From Acidobacteriota bacterium (GTDB taxonomy: Bacteria; Acidobacteriota; Terriglobia; Terriglobales; Acidobacteriaceae), in assembly GCA_021846985.1 (NCBI GenBank), contig JAJZVX010000019.1, positions 1 through 64,000 of the forward strand: a stretch of 64,000 bases of DNA, written 5' to 3'. Position 1 is the first letter of the stretch; every line of letters begins with the position of its first letter. Position numbers and translations under genes: made by a program. Below, in pieces: positions 1 to 9,188 of this stretch. Below the pieces are notes generated by a model that saw nothing but the letters and a program-made list of their open reading frames with translations, ran no database searches and was not told the origin of the DNA.

Positions 1-1
1 C

Positions 2-373
2 GGAGTAACTGGAAGGGGTGCAGGTACAGAATGTGAGTGTGTTGAAGACTCTTACTTTTTGCACACTTATCTTACTGTGAAGTTGAGATTCCGGGGAAAA
101 GAGTTTAAGAGTGAGATTTTCAAAGAGCCATTCTTGCAAAACAACACCCCGAAGAATCATCGCAGTTATCCAATTCCCACACATATACGCGAGTGTCTAC
201 AGCTTGAATATGCGTATGCTCAAACAGTTCACACTGCGCAAGGTAGCGAATGGGATACTGTTGTAGTTATTGATGATTGGTCCAAAAAATCGGATAACTA
301 TAGGAATTGGCTATATACCGGCATTACTAGAGCCAAAACTAACCTGCTGGTGGTGTCTAACATGAGGCTTTGA
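2..373 (+). CDS. C-terminal part of a superfamily 1 DNA helicase (UvrD/RecD2/Dda-like), partial
   Basis: The reading frame is open from base 2, so only the last about 123 residues are in the window and the N-terminal ATPase domain lies to the left. Two late SF1 motifs are seen: AQTVHTAQGSEWDTVVVIDD (motif V region) and YTGITRAKTNLLVV (motif VI with the arginine finger). This pair is typical of the UvrD_C_2 domain of RecD2- and Dda-like helicases, which unwind DNA from ATP hydrolysis. The gene is far richer in A+T than the chromosome after 2.3 kb and sits beside an integrase, so I infer it is cargo of an integrated element, possibly a phage or defence helicase. The missing N-terminus prevents a closer name. 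Confidence 0.75.
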   Translation, partial: GVTGRGAGTECECVEDSYFLHTYLTVKLRFRGKEFKSEIFKEPFLQNNTPKNHRSYPIPTHIRECLQLEYAYAQTVHTAQGSEWDTVVVIDDWSKKSDNYRNWLYTGITRAKTNLLVVSNMRL

Positions 374-507
374 CATAAGTATAACAATAGGCATAACGTT
401 ACCATTTAAAGGGGTCAAAATATATTCTATGAAAATTTTCGTCCCGTAAGTGGTTGATAATAAGACGGTTAGTAAACATATAAGCGCATATCATGGAATG
501 GGGGGGG

Positions 508-554
508 TGTCCTCTGGCGGTATACCGGGGGGGGGTATGCCGCTCTCCGGGACA
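508..554. repeat. Imperfect palindrome with a poly-G loop
   Basis: The arms GCGGTATACC (517-526) and GGTATGCCGC (534-543) pair over ten positions with one G-T wobble around a seven-G loop. The outer arms TGTCC (508-512) and GGACA (550-554) extend the symmetry. It stands out in an A+T-rich background. A recombination, replication or regulatory site of the element is possible, but nothing in the sequence decides this. Confidence 0.45.
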
Positions 555-688
555 GTCTCTTATTATATGTGTTATATATCTTCTAACCACCTGTAGAATC
601 AACAAGCTACACTATTACAACTTTTCTATGATATAAGTCCAAAAAGTTCAACGGCATTGTTAGCTAATTGTGGGAGCATAAACAGCAA

Positions 689-721
689 GGCCAGCGCCCA
701 AGACTGCAACGCTGGCCGTTT
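689..721 (+). terminator. Rho-independent terminator-like hairpin
   Basis: A perfect 8-bp stem, GGCCAGCG (689-696) with CGCTGGCC (710-717), has a 13-nt loop and is followed by GTTTT. The T tract is on the + strand, so it would stop rightward transcription from the helicase side before it runs antisense into the integrase. Confidence 0.5.
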
Positions 722-770
722 TCACTTCAAATTGCATAAAGAACTTACATAAATTTCAACAAGTCCAACG

Positions 771-2087
771 TTATGAATTGGCTACTCTTCCGTTGCTAGG
801 TAGCGTTGTTGCAAAAGCCGGTTTCGCGGCTCTAATCGTCTCTGCTAGGTGCGACTCCACCAGATGCCGGTATCTCTCTGTGACGCGCTGGCTGCTGTGA
901 CCTAGATGCTTGGATATGTAGGCAAGGTCAACTTTGCCAGCGGCAAGCAACGACGCTGCTGTATGGCGTAGGTCATGGAATCTGACGTGTCTTTGGATGC
1001 CAGCCTTTTTCAACGCCGCTGCAAGCCTGTAACGCTGGTCATCCTTTAGCCAAGCTGTACCGTCAGCCTTGGTGAATAGCTTGTCTGAGGGCTTCTTACC
1101 TTTGGCCAGTCCAGCAAAGAATTCTGTTTCACTGTCACTGAGAAAGACGTGATTGACCATCTTTGTCTTGCGTTGCGTCTTGCCTACACTGCGATTGTTG
1201 GAATTGAAGTTTTTGACAAGGATGGAAGCAAGATCACCGTACCTGTATCCGGTGACTACAGCGCCGAACACCAACGCTTTGAAATCGTCTTCGCAAGCAT
1301 CCAACACAAGTTGCACTTCATCGGCTACCAAGAATTCATCGCTTTGCTTTGCTACGCCGCTGAACGTCTCTACCTTCTCCCATGCGGCGTTTGATGTGAT
1401 TTCATCCCTGTCTTTGAACGCTTTGGTGAGCAACGCAGCAAGGTCATGGAATATGCGATTGGCGCGGTCCTGTCCACGGCGTATTGTTTCCGCGTCAGTG
1501 GCGTCATAGTTCTTGGTGTTTTTCTTGGATGGGCTGTTGGCAATGTCATGCAGGAACTTTTGCAACTGCGCTTTGGTCAAGTCCACAACAGGCACGTCAC
1601 CAAGCATCGGGTTAATCCAGTTCTTGACGTTGGACCTTCCTGCGTCCTTAGAGCCGCCCTTGGTGCTAGGAATATCCAACCAGTCCTTCGCAGCATCCCG
1701 AACGCGCCACGGTCCACCAGAGGGGCGGGAATCGGCGTTTGCTGCCCACGCGACACAGGCCGATTCAGCTTGGTCATAGCTGAACACGGTCACGCCGTCA
1801 GCCGGGGTCACTTCGTCACTGTGGCCGATCACGCCGAACTGGTAGCCGTCAGCCGTCATGCGCCGCGCCGTCCAGCTTCCCTGCCTGTTGGTGTTCATGC
1901 GCCAGCCGATTGCAAGCCCCTTGCGTATGCGCTCGTACTTGCTGTAGGTGGTAGCCTTCGCTTTTTGCCGGGATTGCTTGCTGACGATGTTGACAGCCTT
2001 CAGCGGCAACAGCTTTGACTTCTTAGCTGGCTCACCTGTGGGCAACCAGCTATCGGACTTGCGGGATTGGGTGGCGGTCTGTTCCAT
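771..2087 (-). CDS. Site-specific tyrosine recombinase (phage-type integrase)
   Basis: Tyrosine recombinase of 438 residues that would cut and join DNA at attachment sites to integrate or excise the element. The C-terminal catalytic domain shows the expected residues in order: the first Arg in VTGYRYGDLASI, a Lys in the beta-hairpin around GKTQRKTKMV, the HxxR box in RFHDLRHTAAS, the second His in KHLGHSS, and the nucleophile Tyr in TERYRHL. The N-terminal half carries an arm/core-binding type region. Translation starts at the ATG ending at 2087, about 170 bases from the tRNA fragment that probably marks the attachment site. The whole catalytic set is present, so the enzyme may be active. Its composition is lower in G+C than the chromosome to the right. 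Confidence 0.93.
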   Translation of the reverse strand: MEQTATQSRKSDSWLPTGEPAKKSKLLPLKAVNIVSKQSRQKAKATTYSKYERIRKGLAIGWRMNTNRQGSWTARRMTADGYQFGVIGHSDEVTPADGVTVFSYDQAESACVAWAANADSRPSGGPWRVRDAAKDWLDIPSTKGGSKDAGRSNVKNWINPMLGDVPVVDLTKAQLQKFLHDIANSPSKKNTKNYDATDAETIRRGQDRANRIFHDLAALLTKAFKDRDEITSNAAWEKVETFSGVAKQSDEFLVADEVQLVLDACEDDFKALVFGAVVTGYRYGDLASILVKNFNSNNRSVGKTQRKTKMVNHVFLSDSETEFFAGLAKGKKPSDKLFTKADGTAWLKDDQRYRLAAALKKAGIQRHVRFHDLRHTAASLLAAGKVDLAYISKHLGHSSQRVTERYRHLVESHLAETIRAAKPAFATTLPSNGRVANS

Positions 2088-2260
2088 ATCTAAATTTTAT
2101 GCAACAACGGAGCAAAAATCTACATAAATTGCTGTATTCAACTTCCATTCAAGGCCGGACAATACAGCCATTCAATAGCGATAAAATACCTATAAACATT
2201 GGCTAAGACTGCATTTTGCACTGTGTTTCCAGTCCAGTTGATTGAAACTACACTCTCCGA

Positions 2261-2304
2261 TGGCATGGAAGAGGTCGTCGGTTCGATCCCGACCAGGTCC
2301 ACCA
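2261..2304 (+). other. 3' fragment of tRNA-Ala(GGC), probable att site
   Basis: The sequence reads like the 3' part of an alanine tRNA with a GGC anticodon, starting in the anticodon loop (TGGCAT). It has a complete T arm (GTCGG, loop TTCGATC, CCGAC), the acceptor 3' strand CAGGTCC, discriminator A and CCA. No acceptor 5' strand or D arm lies in the preceding 80 bases, so it is not a whole gene. Integrases of this class often use tRNA 3' ends as attachment sites. I infer that this is the displaced end (att) of the element to the left and that the intact tRNA-Ala lies beyond the window. Confidence 0.7.
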
Positions 2305-2336
2305 ATAAACCATTAAAAAATCAAAAGCTTAGTTCA

Positions 2337-3252
2337 CTATACCCCCACTGGGTATCCGCCGCTTTTGGTGTCAATTGGTGTCAATTTTGCGTTTTTGCGC
2401 ACGGAACGACGCCGGCCTTTCGCGCGCAGGCTTGCGGCGATCCTGCTCGTCTCTGCTGCTGCCGTGCTCGGCTTCCGAAGCTCGACATGGATTGAGTCGA
2501 CCATGTTCTCGACGCCTTCCGGAATGACCTGCTGGTATACATCGGTGGTCGTTGCAACGCGGGAATGCCTCATCATCCCCTGCGTGGCTTTCGCATGCCC
2601 CTTGGTCTGGCTCAGAGTCGCAATGGTCCGACGGATGATCTGAAACGTCAGGTTCGGCAGGTTCAGAGTCTCAGCCAGCTTCTTCAGCACGCGCTTGCGG
2701 TAATTGCCGGTGTCGAGAAAGCCCCCACTCTGGCTCGCAAAGATGAATGCCTCCGGTGACGAATCCGGACACCTTGCTTTCCAGGCCAGGAGATCTGAGA
2801 CCAGTACCGGCGGCAGATGAACTGGCGCCAGGCTCTTTTTCGTCTTCCCGAAGGGCCGGATTTTACCCTTGTACACCGTCTCCAGGATGACCAGCCGCGA
2901 GTTCTCAGGCTCAAAGCACTTCCAGCGGACAGCGAACAGCTCGCTGGGGCGAAGAGCGTCGGTCATGTCCAACTCCACGAGAATGCGATCGCTTTCATCG
3001 AGCAGTTCGAGCGCCATGCGCAGCTGATCCCAGGTGAGCGTCGTCGTATCCGTCTCACGCAGGTTCTTTGGCACCTTTACCCGCGCCGCCGGATTCTTGT
3101 ACAGAAAGTCCTGATCCACCGCTTCTTCGAAGATGTCGCGCAGGTACGCGCGGATCTGAAGAACGGTATCCTTCGAGCAAGACTCTGCAAGCTTGCTGAC
3201 ATGCATCTGGAGCGTAAACCGGTCAAAGTTAACCAGCGGCGGCTCCGGGTTG
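2337..3252 (-). pseudogene. N-terminally truncated tyrosine integrase
   Basis: The frame resembles a family of acidobacterial phage-type integrases from the middle of the core-binding domain onwards. It shows the conserved first Arg in DALRPSELFAVRW, an IIRRTIATLSQTKG box in place of the usual HxxR, then MMRHSRVATT and the Tyr in TDVYQQV. The first 100 or more residues are missing: upstream the frame reads back about ten codons and then meets the stop codon of the exporter gene at 3282-3284. The C-terminus ends 33 bases from the tRNA-Ala fragment. It looks like the relic of an older element that used the same attachment site. The first in-frame ATG ends at 3206, so a 289-residue product could still be made. 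Confidence 0.75.
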
Positions 3253-3281
3253 CGTTCATCGGCGAGCCAAGAGGCGGGTTC

Positions 3282-5018
3282 TCAGGCTGCTGGCAAGCGT
3301 GCCGCGGCGGGTTGCAGGGTTTTCTCCGGCTTTTTTGCGCTGCGCGGCTGAGGCCGCTGCCGGGTTTGCGCATTGCGGAAGAACAGCAGGAACGGCAGAC
3401 ACAGCAGGCTCAGGTATCCCAGCAGTCTGAAGTCGCCGACATAGGAGCAGAGCGCGGACTGCTGCAGCAGGCTCCTGTAGAGCACGCCCAGCGCCAGGCG
3501 TGCGCCCTCCGCGCCGCGGGCCACGGTCAGGATGTGCGTCAGTCCCTGGAGGGTGGTCCAGTACGCCGGATTGCTTCCGTTCTCGTGCGCCACGAGGAAG
3601 CTTTGGCGGGCCTGCTCGCCGCGCGTGAGCAGCGTGGTGACCATGGAGATGCCCAGGCTCGCGCCCAGATTGCGCAGCAGATTATAGAGCCCGGTTCCGG
3701 CGCCCATCAGGTGCTTGGGCAGGGTCTTCATGGTCATTGTTGTCAGGGGCACGAAGAGGAATCCATTGGCGAAGCCGTTCACGATATTCGGCCAGATCAC
3801 GCTGTTCATGCTCATGCTCAAATTCAGGTTACCCAGCATGAACAACGAGGCGCCGCGGATCAGGACTCCGATGGCGATCAGCAGGCGCTCATCCACGCGC
3901 CCCACGAGCCGGGCCGCCAGGATCATGGAAAGGATGGCGCCGATGCCGCGCGGCGCCACAGCCATGCCGCTCTCATAGGCGGAGTAGCCGATCAACTCCT
4001 GGAGAAACAGCGGCAGCAAGGCCGTTGTCCCGTAGATGATCACGCCCAGCAGGCCGATCAGAAATGTGCCCGTGGCCAGGTTGCGGTTGACGAGCACGCG
4101 CAGGTTTACGATCGGCGATCGCGCTGTGAGTTCGCGGATCACAAACGCCAGCAGCGAGACGGCGGCAATGGCGGCGAACCAGCGCACCCAGACGGCGCCA
4201 AACCAGTCGGCCTCCTGGCCTTTGTCGAAAACCACCTGCAGCGCCGTCAACCCCAAGGCCAGAAAGCCAAAGCCGATGTAGTCGATCCCCGTGTCTTTCT
4301 GCCGTCCGATGTAGGGGGGATCTTCCACGAAATGGTGAATCATGAGCAGGGCCAAGATGCCCACGGGTACGTTGATATAGAAGATCCAACGCCAGGTGTA
4401 GTTGTCGGTGATCCATCCGCCGATCAGCGGTCCGAGCAGCGGCGACACAATAATGCCCATGCCATACACCGCCATGGCCTGGCCCCGCTTGTGCACTGGA
4501 AAGCTTTCCAGCAGCACCGCCTGGGAGACGGGCTGCAAGCCTCCACCTGCCGCGCCCTGCAGTACGCGCGCCACAATGAGCATACCCAGGCTGGTGGCCG
4601 CGCCGCACCACATGGACGCCAGCGTGAACAGGGCGACCGAGAGAAGCTGGTAGCGTTTGCGTCCCAGGCGGTTGCTGAGCCATCCGGAGGAGGGGAGAAT
4701 AATTGCGTTGGAGATGAGGTAGCTGGTGAGAACCCAGGTCGATTCGTCGTTTGTGGCGGAGAGATTGCCGGCAATGTGCGGCAGCGACACGGTGGCCACG
4801 GAGGTGTCCAGCACTTCCATGAAGGTGGCCAGCATCACCGAAAAGGCGATCAGCCAAACGTTGTGGTGGGGTTGCCAGGCGCTGTCAAGATGCTCCGTTG
4901 TTGGCCCGCTTGCTTCCAACTTCGATATGCCCTTTCCGCGCGGCAGCCGCGGGCGCGCTGTTGTGCCGGCGCAAGGCCACACAACAAAGGCGAAGCGCCT
5001 TCGCACTCCGCCCCTCAC
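3282..5018 (-). CDS. MFS multidrug exporter, DHA2 (EmrB/QacA) type
   Basis: Inner-membrane proton-driven drug exporter of the 14-helix DHA2 family. Signs are the first helix with FMEVLDTSVATVSLPHIA, the motif A loop GWLSNRLGRKRYQ, and motif C in GMGIIVSPLLGPLIGGW. The length is as expected. The start is unsure: the first ATG gives about 47 residues before helix 1, more than usual and rich in Arg, while a TTG in SKLEASG would give a more typical N-terminus. No EmrA-like periplasmic adaptor is next to it, so any partner must be elsewhere. It ends beside the integrase relic, in the same frame. The drug substrate cannot be read from the sequence. Confidence 0.9.
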   Translation of the reverse strand: MRGGVRRRFAFVVWPCAGTTARPRLPRGKGISKLEASGPTTEHLDSAWQPHHNVWLIAFSVMLATFMEVLDTSVATVSLPHIAGNLSATNDESTWVLTSYLISNAIILPSSGWLSNRLGRKRYQLLSVALFTLASMWCGAATSLGMLIVARVLQGAAGGGLQPVSQAVLLESFPVHKRGQAMAVYGMGIIVSPLLGPLIGGWITDNYTWRWIFYINVPVGILALLMIHHFVEDPPYIGRQKDTGIDYIGFGFLALGLTALQVVFDKGQEADWFGAVWVRWFAAIAAVSLLAFVIRELTARSPIVNLRVLVNRNLATGTFLIGLLGVIIYGTTALLPLFLQELIGYSAYESGMAVAPRGIGAILSMILAARLVGRVDERLLIAIGVLIRGASLFMLGNLNLSMSMNSVIWPNIVNGFANGFLFVPLTTMTMKTLPKHLMGAGTGLYNLLRNLGASLGISMVTTLLTRGEQARQSFLVAHENGSNPAYWTTLQGLTHILTVARGAEGARLALGVLYRSLLQQSALCSYVGDFRLLGYLSLLCLPFLLFFRNAQTRQRPQPRSAKKPEKTLQPAAARLPAA

Positions 5019-5036
5019 TGGCCGCGAGCTGTCCTC

Positions 5037-6122
5037 TCAATAGAGTCTGAAGTTCACTTCCACGTTAATCATCACCGGCACCGGGGTTTTGCCGTCCTTC
5101 AAGGCCGGTTTGAACTTGTATTTCCGCACCGCTTCCATCGCTTTCTCGTCCAGGCCCATCCCCAGCGGGCGGACCACCCGCAGATTTTGCGGGTTCCCCT
5201 GCGCGTCCACGATCAGCGAAATCACGCAGGCGCCCTGGTACTTGGCGCGCCGTGCCTCGTCGGAGAACTCCGCCTCGGGAGTAAATAACGGCACGGGGGC
5301 GCTTACCGATCCGCCAATTCTGTAGAGCCCTCCACCCACGTTGCCGCCCCGTCCCGACCCATAGCCGTTTCCGTATCCGGAACCAAGGCCTCCGCCGGAA
5401 CCCGAACCCATGCCGCCGCTTGCCCCGCTTCCGTTCGACGCCAGGCGCACATTGGTGGAATCCTTCACCCCGATGTTCGGGATCGCCATGTTGTCCGGCA
5501 GCACGATGTCCTTCTGCACATCAATGGCCGGATCCATCGCCAGCTTAGGCTTATCGACCGTCTGCACCTGCGGAGGAGCAACCGGGTTCTTCTCGATCTT
5601 TGGCAGGTGTCCCTTGATGGGACTTTCGAGGCTGTGATCGCCGCCGCCGCCGCCGCCGCCGGCGGCCACCGTCGATTTCGGCATTGTGAATTCGCCCACA
5701 TCGATGTTGGTCGCGGTCAGTTCAGGCTTCACCGTCTGGATAATCTTCTTGCCTACAAAAAATAGCGCGATCAAAAGGATGGAGACATTGACCGTCGTCG
5801 AAATCCCGATCGCCCAGGGATTGGGTTTGACGGCCATCCGGTCGGGGACCGGAATGGGCCTTGAGGTCAACTTCAGAGGCGGGAGCTTACGGGGGAAAAA
5901 AATGTCGCGAATGCTCTCGTAGAGCCCTGCCCACAGGGACTTCTCCTCAAACGCCTTGCCCAGAAAAGCATCCAGATCATGGTTGCTCAGCGGCGCGGCT
6001 GCGACCTCAAATTCCGGTTCCACCTGTGTCAGGATCTCTTCTGCCATATCTAATTCTGGCTCTGCAACTTCCTGCTGCCCACTCTCCCGCATCGATAGGA
6101 GTCCGCTCACTTCCCCGGCCAT
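5037..6122 (-). CDS. TonB-like energy transducer
   Basis: 361 residues. A cytoplasmic N-terminal part of about 105 residues is followed by a single membrane helix (about 108-124, ISTTVNVSILLIALFFVG). Then comes a long periplasmic linker with a run of seven Gly, a Pro/Lys-rich stretch and a Gly/Ser/Tyr-rich segment. A TonB C-terminal domain ends it, with EARRAKYQGACVISLIVDAQG and a closing YKFKPALKDGK and VNVEVNF-like strand. TonB proteins pass inner-membrane proton energy to outer-membrane receptors. The long cytoplasmic N-terminus differs from E. coli TonB but is, as far as I know, common in acidobacteria. No ExbB/ExbD genes lie in the window. It is divergent from ileS. Confidence 0.85.
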   Translation of the reverse strand: MAGEVSGLLSMRESGQQEVAEPELDMAEEILTQVEPEFEVAAAPLSNHDLDAFLGKAFEEKSLWAGLYESIRDIFFPRKLPPLKLTSRPIPVPDRMAVKPNPWAIGISTTVNVSILLIALFFVGKKIIQTVKPELTATNIDVGEFTMPKSTVAAGGGGGGGDHSLESPIKGHLPKIEKNPVAPPQVQTVDKPKLAMDPAIDVQKDIVLPDNMAIPNIGVKDSTNVRLASNGSGASGGMGSGSGGGLGSGYGNGYGSGRGGNVGGGLYRIGGSVSAPVPLFTPEAEFSDEARRAKYQGACVISLIVDAQGNPQNLRVVRPLGMGLDEKAMEAVRKYKFKPALKDGKTPVPVMINVEVNFRLY

Positions 6123-6302
6123 TCTCTCATTATGCTTGACGGCACCCGGCTATGTCTCGTCCATCCGGAACCCAGAAACCGGAGATCACAAAGGATCGCT
6201 GTATTGAATAGACGGCCGTGGCAGCGCGTTGTCACGAAGGAATTGGGGCGTGGCGATTTACACTATGGAATGAGTCAGTTTGCACCATTTCAGGGAGTGA
6301 AA

Positions 6303-9188
6303 ATGCCTGTACCGCCGGAACTCAAGGCGACCCTTACCTTGCCACAGACGGCCTTTCCGATGAAGGCCAATCTGCCACAGAATGAACCGCTTCGCCTTGT
6401 CCGCTGGGCCTCGATCCGCCTGTACGAAGAACTGCGCAAGGCAGGCCGCGGCCGTCCTGCCTACCTTCTCCACGACGGTCCGCCCTACGCCAACGGTCCC
6501 ATCCATCTTGGCCATGCTTTGAACAAGGGCCTTAAGGACTTTGTTGTGAAGTCCAAGACCATGGCAGGTTTCGACGCTCCCTATGTTCCCGGCTTCGACT
6601 GCCACGGTCTGCCGATCGAGATCAAGATCGACGAGCACCTGGGCCACAAGAAGCGCGAGATGCCCGCGCCCGCCGTCTTGGAAGCCTGCCGGGCATACGC
6701 CCAGAAGTACATTGATCTGCAAACCTCGCAGTTTCAGCGCATTGGTTGTTTTGGCCGGTGGGAGACACCCTACCGCACCATGTCGCGGGACTACGAGGCT
6801 CGCACCCTCGAGGCTTTTTACGGTTTTCTGGAGAAGGGCTTCATCTACCGCGGCCTCAAGCCTGTTTACTGGTGTACGCACGACCGCACGGCTCTTGCGG
6901 AGGCCGAGGTTGAGTACGAGATGCACACCAGCCCCTCCATCTATGTGCGCTACCGTCTTACCTCCGATCCGGCGGAGATCGCTCCAATCCTCGCCGGTCG
7001 CAGCGTCTTCACCATCATCTGGACCACCACGCCGTGGACCATTCCCGCTTCCATGGCGGTCGCTTTCCATCCGGATTTCGAATATGTCGCTCTTGAGAGC
7101 GGGCCGGACGTGTATCTTGTGGCGGCGGATCTGGCGGAATCGGTTCAATCGGCCTGCAAGCTCGAGGGGGCGGTGGAAATCGCGCGCCTGAAGGGCGCGC
7201 GTCTGGAAGATACGCGCTTCAAGCACCCTTTTCTGGAAAGAACCATTCTGGGTGTTCTTGCACACTATGTGACTGCCGATCAGGGCACCGGCGCAGTCCA
7301 CACCGCGCCCGCCCACGGCGCCGACGACTTCTATACCGGCCAGCGCTACAACATCGATCCTACCTGCCGCGTCGATCCTGGCGGTCATGTTCACGTAGAT
7401 CCCGCGGCGTGGGATCTTGCGGCGCCGCCTCCATTCGAAGGCAAGCTGGTGTGGGCCGCCAACCCGGTCATCGTGGCCATGCTGGAAGAGGCCGGCGCGC
7501 TGCTGGCCGTCTTCGATCTCGAGCACTCCTATCCCCACTGCTGGCGCTGCCACCACCCCGTCATCTTTCGCGCCACTGAGCAGTGGTTCATCGGTCTCGA
7601 TACTCCGGTCCAAAGCGGGGGAAAGACCTTCCGTCAACTTGCGATCGAGGAGATTGACAAAGTGGTATGGGATCCGGGCTGGGGCAAGGAGCGCATCACC
7701 AACATGATCGCAACGCGCCCTGACTGGTGCATCAGCCGCCAGCGCATCTGGGGCGTGCCTATCGCCGTCTTCCTGTGCGAGCAGTGCAACCGGCCCATCA
7801 TCGATTCCGCGCTCAACCGCCGCATTGTCGATCTCTTCGAGCGCGAAGGCGCCGAAGCGTGGCACACCAGCGATGTAGGCGCCCTGCTGCCCGCCGGCGC
7901 GGCGTGCGCGCATTGCGGCGGCAAAACTTTCCGCAAAGAGTCCGACATTCTGGACGTCTGGTTCGATTCCGGCGTTAGTTGGTGTGCCGTTTGCGAATCG
8001 GACCCGGACCTGGAATCCTCCTATCGCGCTTTCCAAAAGGGCGGCGCCGTGGAGTGTCTTTACCTGGAGGGCGGCGATCAGCATCGCGGCTGGTTCCACT
8101 CCTCATTGCTCACCTCGGTTGCCTTGCGCGGCCGTGCTCCCTACTCCCACGTCGCCACGGCGGGGTGGACACTCGACGAACAAGGCCGCGCCATGTCCAA
8201 GTCGCTCGGCAACGGTGTTGATCCCATCGACATTGCCAACCGCATGGGGGGCGAAATCGTCCGTCTCTGGGTCGCCTCCGTTGATTTTCGCGAAGACACG
8301 GCCGCCAGCGAAAACCTTATGGCCCGCTGTGCCGACATTTACCGCAAGCTGCGCAATACCTTTCGTTTTCTTCTCGGCAACCTTGCGGGCTTCAACCCGG
8401 AAACCGACCAGATCAAGGATCCCGCGAAGCTGCTGCCGCTCGACCGCTACATGCTTGCCCGCACCCGCGACCTCACGGAGAAGATCCTCGGCTGGTACGA
8501 GGCCTTTGAGTTCCACCGTGTTTATCAGGCCATCAACGAGTTCGCGATTGTGGATTTGAGCGCGTTCTATCTGGACGTGCTCAAGGACCGCATGTACACC
8601 TTTGCGCCTTCCAACCCCGAGCGCCGCTCCGCGCAAACCGTGCTGTGGAAGATCACCGAGGCTCTCGTTCGTCTTGTCGCGCCCATCCTCAGCTTCACCG
8701 CCGACGAAGTCTGGGAGCATTTGCCCAAGGTTGAAGGCCGTGAAGCCAGCGTCCACCTCGCTCTTTTTCCCAGGCCCGAGGAGCTTTACGCCGAAAGTCC
8801 GGCCAAGCTGCTGGAGGAGTGGGAACGACTTTTTGCCGTGCGCGACGAGGCGCTGCGCGTACTGGAAGAGGCGCGCAAGGAAAAGCGCATTGGCAAGGGT
8901 CTTGAAGCCGAGATTGAAATCTCTGCCTCTGGCCACCTGCTCGATCTGCTCCGCTGCCATGAGGCTGGTCTGAAAGAGATCATCAATGTCTCCGCCGTCC
9001 GCCTCGTCGAAGATCCAGAACTGGCTGTTGTGGCGCTGCCCGCCAGTGGCCACAAGTGCGCCCGCTGCTGGAACTTCATGCCGGCGGTCTCCAGCTACGG
9101 CATCTGGGAAAACGTCTGCACCCGCTGCCAGTCGGCCCTCAGGGAGATGAACATCGAGCCGCCCCAAGCCGCGGGGGCAGCCCTGTGA
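6303..9188 (+). CDS. ileS: Isoleucyl-tRNA synthetase
   Basis: Class I aminoacyl-tRNA synthetase that charges tRNA-Ile. Visible are the HIGH box as GPIHLGHALNKGLKD, the long editing (CP1) domain with TTPWTIPASMAV and GTGAVHTAPAHGADD, the KMSKS loop as AMSKSLGNGVDP, an anticodon-binding helical domain, and a C-terminal zinc site CARCWNF with CTRCQ. I chose the ATG at 6303 because AGGGAG stands five bases before it. An in-frame ATG at 6270 and a longer open frame lack such a site. At 961 residues it has the normal length. Its stop overlaps the lspA start (GTGA), so the two are translationally coupled, as in many bacteria. Confidence 0.97.
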   Translation: MPVPPELKATLTLPQTAFPMKANLPQNEPLRLVRWASIRLYEELRKAGRGRPAYLLHDGPPYANGPIHLGHALNKGLKDFVVKSKTMAGFDAPYVPGFDCHGLPIEIKIDEHLGHKKREMPAPAVLEACRAYAQKYIDLQTSQFQRIGCFGRWETPYRTMSRDYEARTLEAFYGFLEKGFIYRGLKPVYWCTHDRTALAEAEVEYEMHTSPSIYVRYRLTSDPAEIAPILAGRSVFTIIWTTTPWTIPASMAVAFHPDFEYVALESGPDVYLVAADLAESVQSACKLEGAVEIARLKGARLEDTRFKHPFLERTILGVLAHYVTADQGTGAVHTAPAHGADDFYTGQRYNIDPTCRVDPGGHVHVDPAAWDLAAPPPFEGKLVWAANPVIVAMLEEAGALLAVFDLEHSYPHCWRCHHPVIFRATEQWFIGLDTPVQSGGKTFRQLAIEEIDKVVWDPGWGKERITNMIATRPDWCISRQRIWGVPIAVFLCEQCNRPIIDSALNRRIVDLFEREGAEAWHTSDVGALLPAGAACAHCGGKTFRKESDILDVWFDSGVSWCAVCESDPDLESSYRAFQKGGAVECLYLEGGDQHRGWFHSSLLTSVALRGRAPYSHVATAGWTLDEQGRAMSKSLGNGVDPIDIANRMGGEIVRLWVASVDFREDTAASENLMARCADIYRKLRNTFRFLLGNLAGFNPETDQIKDPAKLLPLDRYMLARTRDLTEKILGWYEAFEFHRVYQAINEFAIVDLSAFYLDVLKDRMYTFAPSNPERRSAQTVLWKITEALVRLVAPILSFTADEVWEHLPKVEGREASVHLALFPRPEELYAESPAKLLEEWERLFAVRDEALRVLEEARKEKRIGKGLEAEIEISASGHLLDLLRCHEAGLKEIINVSAVRLVEDPELAVVALPASGHKCARCWNFMPAVSSYGIWENVCTRCQSALREMNIEPPQAAGAAL

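Larger units (their letters stand above)
374..770. other. AT-rich gene-free stretch inside the integrated element
   Basis: No convincing gene lies between the helicase and the integrase. The stretch holds two runs of eight and nine G, an imperfect palindrome around the second, and a terminator-like hairpin near its right end. A 68-codon frame on the - strand (399-605) has unremarkable composition and crosses the G runs; I do not consider it a gene. Confidence 0.5.

Noticed and set aside
2229..2304. Complete tRNA-Ala gene
   Set aside because: The 5' half, with acceptor strand and D arm, cannot be found in the bases before the anticodon loop; only the 3' part is present.
2199..2495. Open frame of 98 codons across the tRNA-Ala fragment (contains VVGSIPTRSTN)
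   Set aside because: The peptide comes from translating the tRNA T arm and acceptor and is a well-known artefact; composition is not coding.
2817..5288. Long + strand open frame of 823 codons
   Set aside because: It is antisense to the exporter and the integrase relic, which have clear motifs; its Gln/His-rich product is typical of the mirror frame of GC-rich genes.
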